Source: Nemertoderma westbladi (lineage: Eukaryota; Xenacoelomorpha; Nemertodermatida; Nemertodermatidae). Taken from it: 48,865 bases of DNA. Shown here one piece after another: positions 36,801 to 47,500 of the stretch (the stretch's first letter is position 1; each line of letters starts with the position of its first letter). Location: assembly GCA_032718475.1 (NCBI GenBank), contig JAUCBJ010008724.1, forward strand, positions 1-48,865. The letters run 5' to 3'. The notes below the pieces were generated by a model that was given only the letters and a program-made list of their open reading frames with translations, made no database searches and was not told the DNA's origin. A program made the translations under genes and the position numbers.

Positions 36801-39800
36801 CGGTTATTTCTGTAAGTAATGGATCACGGTTATTTCTGTAAGTAATGGATCACGGTTATTTCTGTAAGTAACGGATCACGTTTATTTCTGTATGGATCAC
36901 GGTTATTTCTGTAAGTAATGGATTACGGTTATTTCTGTAAGTAACGGATCACGTTTATTTCTGTAAGTAATGGATCACGGTTATTTCTGTAAGTAATGGA
37001 TCACGTTTATTTCTGTAAGTAATGGATCACGGTTATTTCTGTAAGTAATGGATCACGTTTATTTCTGTAAGTAATGGATCACGGTTATTTCTGTAAGTAA
37101 TGGATCACGTTTATTTCTGTAAGTAATGGATCACGGTTATTTCTGTAAGTAATGGATCACGTTTATTTCTGTAAGTAACGGATCACGGTTATTTCTGTAA
37201 GTAACGGATCACGGTTATTTCTGTAAGTAATGGATCACGGTTATTTCTGTAAGTAATGGATTACGTTTATTTCTGTAAGTAACGGATCACGGTTATTTCT
37301 GTAAGTAACGGATCACGGTTATTTCTGTAAGTAATGAATCACGGTTATTTCTGTAAGTAACGGATCACCGTTATTTCTGTAAGTAATGGATCACGGTTAT
37401 TTCTGTAAGTAATGGATCACGGTTATTTCTGTAAGTAACGGATCACGGTTATTTCTGTAAGTAATGGATCACGTTTATTTCTGTAAGTAACGGATCACGG
37501 TTATTTCTGTAAGTAATGGATCACGGTTATTTCTGTAAGTAATGGATCACGTTTATTTCTGTAAGTAATGGATCACGGTTATTTCTGTAAGTAATGAATC
37601 ACGGTTATTTCTGTAAGTAATGGATCACGGTTATTTCTGTAAGTAATGGATCACGGTTATTTCTGTATGGATCACGGTTATTTCTGTAAGTAACGGATCA
37701 CTTTTATTTCTGTAAGTAATGGATCACGGTTATTTCTGTAAGTAATGGATCACGGTTATTTCTGTAAGTAATGGATCACGATTATTTCTGTATGGATCAC
37801 GGTTATTTCTGTAAGTAATGGATCACGGTTATTTCTGTATGGATCACGGTTATTTCTGTAAGTAACGGATCACTTTTATTTCTGTAAGTAATGGATCACG
37901 GTTATTTCTGTAAGTAATGGATCACGGTTATTTCTGTAAGTAATGGATCACGATTATTTCTGTATGGATCACGGTTATTTCTGTAAGTAACGGATCACTT
38001 TTATTTCTGTAAGTAATGGATCACGGTTATTTCTGTAAGTAACGGATCACTTTTATTTCTGTAAGTAATGGATCACGATTATTTCTGTATGGATCACGGT
38101 TATTTCTGTAAGTAACGGATCACTTTTATTTCTGTAAGTAACGGATCACGGTTATTTCTGTAAGTAACGAATCACTTTTATTTCTGTAAGTAATGGATCA
38201 CGGTTATTTCTGTAAGTAATGGATCACGGTTATTTCTGTAAGTAATGGATCACGGTTATTTCTGTAAGTAATGAATCACGGTTATTTCTGTATGGATCAC
38301 GGTTATTTCTGTAAGTAATGGATCACGGTTATTTCTGTAAGTAATGGATCACGGTTATTTCTGTATGGATCACGGTTATTTCTGTAAGTAACGGATCACT
38401 TTTATTTCTGTAAGTAATGGATCACGGTTATTTCTGTAAGTAATGGATCACGGTTATTTCTGTAAGTAATGGATCGCGATTATTTATGTATGGATCACGG
38501 TTATTTCTGTAAGTAACGGATCACTTTTATTTCTGTAAGTAATGGATCACGGTTATTTCTGTAAGTAACGGATCACTTTTATTTCTGTAAGTAATGGATC
38601 ACGATTATTTCTGTATGGATCACGGTTATTTCTGTAAGTAACGGATCACTTTTATTTCTGTAAGTAATGGATCACGGTTATTTCTGTAAGTAATGGATCA
38701 CGGTTATTTCTGTAAGTAATGAATCACGGTTATTTCTGTAAGTAACGGATCACGGTTATTTCTGTAAGTAATGGATCACGGTTATTTCTGTAAGTAATGG
38801 ATCACGGTTATTTCTGTATGGATCACGGTTATTTATGTAAGTAATGGATCACGGTTATTTATGTAAGTAACGGATCACTTTTATTTCTGTAAGTAACGGA
38901 TCACGGTTATTTCTGTAAGTAATGGATCACGGTTATTTCTGTAAGTAACGGATCACTTTTATTTCTGTAAGTAATGGATCACGATTATTTCTGTATGGAT
39001 CACGGTTATTTCTGTAAGTAACGGATCACTTTTATTTCTGTAAGTAACGGATCACGGTTATTTCTGTAAGTAATGGATCACGATTATTTCTGTATGGATC
39101 ACGGTTATTTCTGTAAGTAACGGATCACTTTTATTTCTGTAAGTAATGGATCACGGTTATTTCTGTAAGTAATGGATCACGGTTATTTCTGTAAGTAATG
39201 AATCACGGTTATTTCTGTAAGTAACGGATCACGGTTATTTCTGTAAGTAATGGATCACGGTTATTTCTGTAAGTAATGGATCACGGTTATTTCTGTATGG
39301 ATCACGGTTATTTCTGTAAGTAACGGATCACTTTTATTTCTGTAAGTAATGGATCACGGTTATTTCTGTAAGTAATGGATCACGGTTATTTCTGTAAGTA
39401 ATGGATCACGATTATTTCTGTAAGTAACGGATCACTTTTATTTCTGTAAGTAATGGATCACGGTTATTTCTGTAAGTAACGGATCACTTTTATTTCTGTA
39501 AGTAATGGATCACGATTATTTCTGTATGGATCACGGTTATTTCTGTAAGTAACGGATCACTTTTATTTCTGTAAGTAACAGATCACGGTTATTTCTGTAA
39601 GTAATGGATCACGGTTATTTCTGTAAGTAACGGATCACTTTTATTTCTGTAAGTAATGGATCACGGTTATTTCTGTAAGTAATGGATCACGGTTATTTCT
39701 GTAAGTAATGGATCACGGTTATTTCTGTAAGTAATGAATCACGGTTATTTCTGTAAGTAACGGATCACGGTTATTTCTGTAAGTAATGGATCACGGTTAT

Positions 39801-42800
39801 TTCTGTAAGTAATGAATCACGGTTATTTCTGTAAGTAACGGATCACGGTTATTTCTGTAAGTAATGGATCACGGTTATTTCTGTAAGTAATGGATCACGG
39901 TTATTTCTGTAAGTAATGGATCACGGTTATTTCTGTAAGTAATGGATCACGGTTATTTCTGTATGGATCACGGTTATTTCTGTAAGTAACGGATCACGGT
40001 TATTTCTGTAAGTAACGGATCACTTTTATTTCTGTAAGTAATGGATCACGGTTATTTCTGTAAGTAATGGATCACGGTTATTTCTGTAAGTAACGGATCA
40101 CGGTTATTTCTGTAAGTAACGGATCACGGTTATTTCTGTATGGATCACGGTTATTTCTGTAAGTAATGGATCACGGTTATTTCTGTAAGTAATGAATCAC
40201 GGTTATTTCTGTAAGTAACGGATCACGGTTATTTCTGTAAGTACTGGATCACGGTTATTTCTGTAAGTAATGAATCACGGTTATTTCTGTAAGTAACGGA
40301 TCACGGTTATTTCTGTAAGTAATGGATCACGGTTATTTCTGTAAGTAATGGATCACGGTTATTTCTGTAAGTAATGGATCACGGTTATTTCTGTAAGTAA
40401 TGGATCACGGTTATTTCTGTATGGATCACGGTTATTTCTGTAAGTAACGGATCACGGTTATTTCTGTAAGTAACGGATCACTTTTATTTCTGTAAGTAAT
40501 GGATCACGGTTATTTCTGTAAGTAATGGATCACGGTTATTTCTGTAAGTAACGGATCACGGTTATTTCTGTAAGTAACGGATCACTTTTATTTCTGTAAG
40601 TAACGGATCACGGTTGTTACTGTAAGTAATGGATCACGGTTATTTCTGTAAGTAATGGATCACCGTTATTTCTGTAAGTAATGGATCACGGTTATTTCTG
40701 TAAGTAATGGATCACGGTTATTTCTGTAAGTAATGGATCACGGTTATTTCTGTAAGTAACGGATCACGGTTATTTCTGTAAGTAACGGATCACGGTTATT
40801 TCTGTAAGTAATGGATCACGGTTATTTCTGTAAGTAACGGATCACAGTTATTTCTGTAAGTAATGGATCACGGTTATTTCTGTAAGTAACGGATCACGGT
40901 TATTTCTGTAAGTAATGGATCACGGTTATTTCTGTATGGATCACGGTTATTTCTGTAAGTAACGGATCACGGTTATTTCTGTAAGTAATGGATCACGGTT
41001 ATTTCTGTATGGATCACGGTTATTTCTGTAAGTAACGGATCACGGTTATTTCTGTAAGTAACGGATCACGGTTATTTCTGTATGGATCACGGTTATTTCT
41101 GTAAGTAACGGATCACGGTTATTTCTGTAAGTAACGGATCACGGTTATTTCTGTAAGTAACGGATCACTTTCATTTCTGTAAGTAATGGATCACGGTTAT
41201 TTCTGTAAGTAATGGATCACGGTTATTTCTGTAAGTAACGGATCACGGTTATTTCTGTAAGTAGTGGATCACGGTTATTTCTGTAAGTAATGGATCACGT
41301 TTATTTCTGTAAGTAATGGATCACGTTTATTTCTGTAAGTAATGGATCACCGTTATTTCTGTAAGTAACGGATCACGGTTATTTCTGTAAGTAACGGATC
41401 ACTTTCATTTCTGTAAGTAATGGATCACGGTTATTTCTGTAAGTAATGGATCACGGTTATTTCTGTAAGTAATGAATCACGGTTATTTCTGTAAGTAACG
41501 GATCACGGTTATTTCTGTAAGTAATGGATCACGGTTATTTCTGTAAGTAATGGATCACGTTTATTTCTGTAAGTAATGGATCACGTTTATTTCTGTAAGT
41601 AATGGATCACCGTTATTTCTGTAAGTAATGGATCACGGTTATTTCTGTACGTAATGGATCACGGTTATTTCTGTAAGTAATGGATCACGGTTATTTCTGT
41701 AAGTAATGGATCACGTTTATTTCTGTAAGTAATGGATCACCGTTATTTCTGTAAGTAATGGATCACGGTTATTTCTGTAAGTAATGGATCACGGTTATTT
41801 CTGTAAGTAATGGTTCACGGTTATTTCTGAAAGTAATGGATCACCGTTATTTCTGTAAGTAATGGATCACGGTTATTTCTGTAAGTAATGGATCACGGTT
41901 ATTTCTGTAAGTAATGGATCACGGTTATTTCTGTAAGTAACGGATCACGGTTATTTCTGTAAGTAATGGATTACGGTTATTTCTGTAAGTAACGGATCAC
42001 GGTTATTTCTGTAAGTAACGGATCACGGTTATTTCTGTATGGATCACGGTTATTTCTGTAAGTAACGGATCACGGTTATTTCTGTAAGTAACGGATCACT
42101 TTTATTTCTGTAAGTAATGGATCACGGTTATTTCTGTAAGTAATGGATCACGGTTATTTCTGTAAGTAATGAATCACGGTTATTTCTGTAAGTAACGGAT
42201 CACGGTTATTTCTGTAAGTAATTGATCACGGTTATTTCTGTAAGTAATGGATCACGTTTATTTCTGTAAGTAATGGATCACCGTTATTTCTGTAAGTAAT
42301 GGATCACGGTTATTTCTGTAAGTAATGGATCACGGTTATTTCTGTAAGTAATGGATCACGGTTATTTCTGTAAGTAATGAATCACGGTTATTTCTGTAAG
42401 TAATGGATCACGGTTATTTCTGTAAGTAATGGATCACGGTTATTTCTGTATGGATCACGGTTATTTCTGTAAGTAATGGATCACGTTTATTTCTGTAAGT
42501 AATGGATTACCGTTATTTCTGTAAGTAATGGATCACGGTTATTTCTGTAAGTAATGAATCACGGTTATTTCTGTAAGTAACGGATCACGGTTATTTCTGT
42601 AAGTAATGGATCACGGTTATTTCTGTAAGTAATGGATCACGTTTATTTCTGTAAGTAATGGATCACCGTTATTTCTGTAAGTAATGAATCACGGTTATTT
42701 CTGTATGGATCACGGTTATTTCTGTAAGTAATGGATCACCGTTATTTCTGTAAGTAATGGATCACGGTTATTTCTGTAAGTAACGGATCACGGTTATTTC

Positions 42801-43599
42801 TGTAAGTAATGGATCACGGTTATTTCTGTAAGTAATGAATCACGGTTATTTCTGTAAGTAATGGATCACGGTTATTTCTGTAAGTAATGGATCACGGTTA
42901 TTTCTGTAAGTAATGGATCACGGTTATTTCTGTATGGATCACGGTTATTTCTGTAAGTAATGGATCACCGTTATTTCTGTAAGTAATGGATCACGTTTAT
43001 TTCTGTAAGTAATGGATCACCGTTATTTCTGTAAGTAATGGATCACGGTTATTTCTGTAAGTAATGAATCACGGTTATTTCTGTAAGTAACGGATCACGG
43101 TTATTTCTGTAAGTAATGGATCACGTTTATTTCTGTAAGTAATGGATCACCGTTATTTCTGTAAGTAATGGATCACGGTTATTTCTGTAAGTAATGGATC
43201 ACGGTTATTTCTGTAAGTAATGGATCACGGTTAATTCTGTAAGTAATGGATCACGGTTATTTCTGTATGGATCACGGTTATTTCTGTAAGTAATGGATCA
43301 CGTTTATTTCTGTAAGTAATGGATCACCGTTATTTCTGTAAGTAATGGATCACGGTTATTTCTGTAAGTAATGAATCACGGTTATTTCTGTAAGTAACGG
43401 ATCACGGTTATTTCTGTAAGTAATGGATCACGGTTATTTCTGTAAGTAATGGATTACGTTTATTTCTGTAAGTAACAGATCACTTTTATTTCTGTAAGTA
43501 ATGGATCACCGTTATTTCTGTAAGTAATGGATCACGGTTATTTCTGTAAGTAATGGATCACGGTTATTTCTGTAAGTAATGGATCACGGTTATTTCTTT
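15846..43599 (+). repeat. 26-bp tandem repeat of the CK2 alpha exon/intron junction, 3' block (~1,060 copies)
   Basis: This continues the 8315-12475 array after the transposon, with the same unit and the same 21-bp, 28-bp, TTTAAG and TTATG variants. Variant patterns recur at long distance, showing higher-order duplication. One example is a 3,329-bp tandem duplication (about 22,960-26,290 and 26,290-29,620); another is a 2,165-bp period around 29.8-34 kb. The last 6 kb has more substitutions (CACCG, CACGTTT, TGAATCAC), as expected of an older or less homogenised end. The final unit reads TTTCTTTAAAG and lacks the donor GT. Together with the 5' block it makes up about 90% of a 35.4-kb intron. 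Confidence 0.97.
22960..29620 (+). repeat. Higher-order tandem duplication inside the array, period 3,329 bp
   Basis: Rare variants recur exactly 3,329 bp apart: GTTATATATG at 23741 and 27070; GATCGCGG at 24640 and 27969, and again at 25129 and 28458; GTAATTAATGG at 25745 and 29074, and again at 26269 and 29598. The match breaks just before 22,960 and just after 29,620, so this is two adjacent copies produced by unequal exchange or a large replication slip. Confidence 0.85.
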
Positions 43600-43688
43600 A
43601 AAGTCACTTTAATCACAAAGTGTCAAAATACTATAACGTTTTTAATCTTCTTGATGTTCTTCAACAATTTTACTATATTTTCTTTCAG
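43600..43688 (+). other. 3' end of the last CK2 alpha intron with acceptor
   Basis: Unique sequence follows the array, ending in a T-rich tract (TTTTACTATATTTTCTTTCAG) with AG at 43687-43688. This is the only convincing strong acceptor I noticed in the intron outside the transposon. Confidence 0.85.
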
Positions 43689-43819
43689 TTCCAGTAACGC
43701 GATGCCACGACAAGCCTTTGCAGTCTGGAGTGGCCCCCACAGCTGCCGCCACAGTGTCTGCTGTTGGATCCACAGGGGGGGCGTCGGCAGGTCAGCTATC
43801 CAGTGTAGCCTCCATGTAA
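43689..43819 (+). CDS. CSNK2A1: CK2 alpha, terminal coding exon
   Basis: Joined to the T left by the previous exon, the frame continues F-PVTRCHDKPLQSGVAP and then a low-complexity Ala/Ser/Thr/Gly-rich tail ending GQLSSVASM and TAA at 43817-43819. The join gives DHGYFFPV, which matches the junction position expected in CK2 alpha (HPYFY|TVV or YFYPVV in other animals). The exon is 131 nt and codes 42 residues after the split codon. The variable, flexible tail after the kinase domain is normal for the family; its sequence differs between phyla, so identity beyond FFPV rests on frame, splice phase and composition. An AATAAA lies about 150 bp downstream. Confidence 0.88.
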
Positions 43820-43966
43820 CCCGCACGCTGCATTGCTTCCATGTTACACTTGTACCCCCGTAATTGTCTTCCTATGCAACCACCGTCTGTATTCTAGAAC
43901 TATTTAGTTTCTATAGAGACTTCATTTATGGGGGTATTAATAAGTTATATTTTATACCGTTTACCA

Positions 43967-43972
43967 AATAAA
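43967..43972 (+). terminator. Poly(A) signal AATAAA of CK2 alpha
   Basis: The first canonical AATAAA after the stop codon, 148 bp downstream, in AT-rich sequence. A second AATAAA lies at 44105-44110 and could serve as an alternative. Confidence 0.65.
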
Positions 43973-44482
43973 GTTCCCGCAGTAAATAACGTTGTGTACT
44001 GGCATTTAACAACTTTTCATCGTTGTCTGAAAAGTAGCACTTTTCAGCGATATGACCCGAGTATATTTATATCCCGAGCGAGGTCAGCGAGGGATTCTTA
44101 CATAAATAAACAAGTGTCTTTAACGCTGAATTGTATACACTTTTTGCAAAATAGTGTACCTAATTTTGGTACATTTTATCAACTTATCCGCGTTCTGCAT
44201 ATTTCATTATTAGCTTTAATTTTGTAATGTTTAGGAATATTAATGAAATTAATATCCTTTCTATGCGATTAATTGCAGTTAGTGTAACAACTACACGGTA
44301 AATAATCTTACACCAAGCTTACAATGGATATCATCAATAGGAATACTCAGGAAGTATTCCAGAACTTCATTGTTATTAAGTTAGTGATTACTTTGCTGCG
44401 TAACGAGGATATCGCATAACGATGATAAGTTGGCATAATGTGACAGAAATAATAGCACTTTGAGCTGCATTGTATTCGGTGG

Positions 44483-44497
44483 TCTTTCTTTTTCCAG
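44483..44497 (+). promoter_or_regulatory. Possible 3' splice acceptor before the 30-bp array
   Basis: TCTTTCTTTTTCCAG is a good polypyrimidine tract and AG. The next bases read FADTVSLKYLL in frame, followed by GTAGAT. This could be the start of an exon of a neighbouring + strand gene. I do not recognise the peptide, and a chance match is possible. Confidence 0.35.
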
Positions 44498-44502
44498 TTT
44501 GC

Positions 44503-47500
44503 AGATACGGTGTCACTCAAGTACTTGTTGGTAGATACGGTGTCACTCAAGTACTTGTTGGTAGATACGGTGTCACTCAAGTACTTGTTGGTAGATACGG
44601 TGTCACTCAATTACTTGTTGGTAGATACGGTGTCACTCAAGTACTTGTTGGTAGATACGGTGTCACTCAAGTACTTGTTGGTAGATACGGTGTCACTCAA
44701 GTACTTGTTGGTAGATACGGTGTCACTCAATTACTTGTTGGTAGATACGGTGTCACTCAAGTACTTGTTGGTAGATACGGTGTCACTCAAGTACTTGTTG
44801 GTAGATACGGTGTCACTCAAGTACTTGTTGGTAGATACGGTGTCACTCAAGTACTTGTTGGTAGATACGGTGTCACTCAATTACTTGTTGGTAGATACGG
44901 TGTCACTCAAGTACTTGTTGGTAGATACGGTGTCACTCAAGTACTTGTTGGTAGATACGGTGTCACTCAAGTACTTGTTGGTAGATACGGTGTCACTCAA
45001 TTACTTGTTGGTAGATACGGTGTCACTCAAGTACTTGTTGGTAGATACGGTGTCACTCAAGTACTTGTTGGTAGATACGGTGTCACTCAAGTACTTGTTG
45101 GTAGATACGGTGTCACTCAAGTACTTGTTGGTAGATACGGTGTCACTCAATTACTTGTTGGTAGATACGGTGTCACTTAATTACTTGTTGGTAGATACGG
45201 TGTCACTCAATTACTTGTTGGTAGATACGGTGTCACTCAATTACTTATTGGTAGATACGGTGTCACTCAAGTACTTGTTGGTAGATACGGTGTCACTCAA
45301 GTACTTGTTGGTAGATACGGTGTCACTCAAGTACTTGTTGGTAGATACGGTGTCACTCAAGTACTTGTTGGTTGATACGGTGTCACTCAAGTACTTGTTG
45401 GTAGATACGGTGTCACTCAATTACTTGTTGGTAGATACGGTGTCACTCAAGTACTTGTTGGTAGATACAGTGTCACTCAAGTACTTGTTGGTAGATACGG
45501 TGTCACTCAATTACTTGTTGGTAGATACGGTGTCACTCAAGTACTTGTTGGTAGATACGGTGTCACTCAAGTACTTGTTGGTAGATACGGTGTCACTCAA
45601 TTACTTGTTGGTAGATACGGTGTCACTCAAGTACTTGTTGGTAGATACGGTGTCACTCAAGTACTTGTTGGTAGATACGGTGTCACTCAAGTACTTGTTG
45701 GTAGATACGGTGTCACTCAATTACTTGTTGGTAGATACGGTGTCACTCAAGTACTTGTTGGTAGATACGGTGTCACTCAAGTACTTATTGGTAGATACGG
45801 TGTCACTCAAGTACTTGTTGGTAGATACGGTGTCACTCAAGTACTTGTTGGTAGATACGGTGTCACTCAAGTACTTGTTGGTAGATATGGTGTCACTCAA
45901 GTACTTGTTGGTAGATACGGTGTCACTCAAGTACTTGTTGGTAGATACGGTGTCACTCAAGTACTTGTTGGTAGATACGGTGTCACTCAAGTACTTGTTG
46001 GTAGATACGGTGTCACTCAAGTACTTGTTGGTAGATACGGTGTCACTCAAGTACTTGTTGGTAGATACGGTGTCACTCAAGTACTTGTTGGTAGATACGG
46101 AGGCACTCAAGTACTTGTTGGTAGATACGGTGTCACTCAAGTACTTGTTGGTAGATACGGTGTCACTCAAGTACTTGTTGGTAGATACGGTGTCACTCAA
46201 GTACTTGTTGGTAGATACGGAGGCACTCAAGTACTTGTTGGTAGATACGGTGTCACTCAAGTACTTGTTGGTAGATACGGTGTCACTCAAGTACTTGTTG
46301 GTAGATACGGTGTCACTCAAGTACTTGTTGGTAGATACGGTGTCACTCAAGTACTTGTTGGTAGATACGGTGTCACTCAAGTACTTGTTGGTAGATACGG
46401 TGTCACTCAAGTACTTGTTGGTAGATACGGTGTCACTCAAGTACTTGTTGGTAGATACGGTGTCACTCAATTACTTGTTGGTAGATACGGTGTCACTCAA
46501 TTACTTGTTGGTAGATACGGTGTCACTCAAGTACTTGTTGGTAGATACGGTGTCACTCAAGTACTTGTTGGTAGATACGGTGTCACTCAAGTACGTGTTG
46601 GTAGATACGGTGTCACTCAAGTACTTGTTGGTAGATACGGTGTCACTCAAGTACTTGTTGGTAGATACGGTGTCACTCAAGTACTTGTTGGTAGATACGG
46701 TGTCACTCAAGTACTTGTTGGTAGATACGGTGTCACTCAAGTACTTGTTGGTAGATACGGTGTCACTCAATTACTTGTTGGTAGATACGGTGTCACTCAA
46801 GTACTTGTTGGTAGATACGGTGTCACTCAAGTACTTGTTGGTAGATACGGTGTCACTCAAGTACTTGTTGGTAGATACGGTGTCACCCAATTACTTGTTG
46901 GTAGATACGGTGTCACTCAAGTACTTGTTGGTAGATACGGTGTCACTCAAGTACTTGTTGGTAGATACGGTGTCGCTCAAGTACTTGTTGGTAGATACGG
47001 TGTCACTCAAGTACTTGTTGGTAGATACGGTGTCACTCATTTACTTGTTGGTAGATACGGTGTCACTTAATTACTTGTTGGTAGATACGGTGTCACTCAA
47101 TTACTTGTTGGTAGATACGGTGTCACTCAATTACTTATTGGTAGATACGGTGTCACTCAAGTACTTGTTGGTAGATACGGTGTCACTCAAGTACTTGTTG
47201 GTAGATACGGTGTCACTCAAGTACTTGTTGGTAGATACGGTGTCACTCAAGTACTTGTTGGTAGATACGGTGTCACTCAAGTACTTGTTGGTAGATACGG
47301 TGTCACTCAATTACTTGTTGGTAGATACGGTGTCACTCAAGTACTTGTTGGTAGATACGGTGTCACTCAAGTACTTGTTGGTAGATACGGTGTCACTCAA
47401 GTACTTGTTGGTAGATACGGTGTCACTCAAGTACTTGTTGGTAGATACGGTGTCACTCAAGTACTTGTTGGTAGATACGGTGTCACTCAAGTACTTGTTG

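Larger units (their letters stand above)
43820..44497 (+). other. CK2 alpha 3' UTR and downstream spacer
   Basis: No coding sequence recognised. It contains the 3' UTR, a GAGCGAGGTCAGCGAGGG motif near 44076 and AT-rich spacer. It ends in a pyrimidine tract plus CAG (44483-44497) immediately before the 30-bp array. Confidence 0.65.

Noticed and set aside
8315-43599. CRISPR array
   Set aside because: Repeats are directly adjacent with no spacers, the genome is eukaryotic and there are no cas genes. It is a minisatellite.
8334-43599. Recursive splicing (ratchet) sites
   Set aside because: Those need an acceptor AG directly before GTAAGT. The units have TCT before GTAAGT, so they offer donors only.
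43579-43863. A 94-codon open frame starting MDHGYFFKV at the array end
   Set aside because: It starts in the last repeat unit, crosses the acceptor and reads the terminal exon in the wrong frame. The spliced CK2 alpha frame explains this region better.
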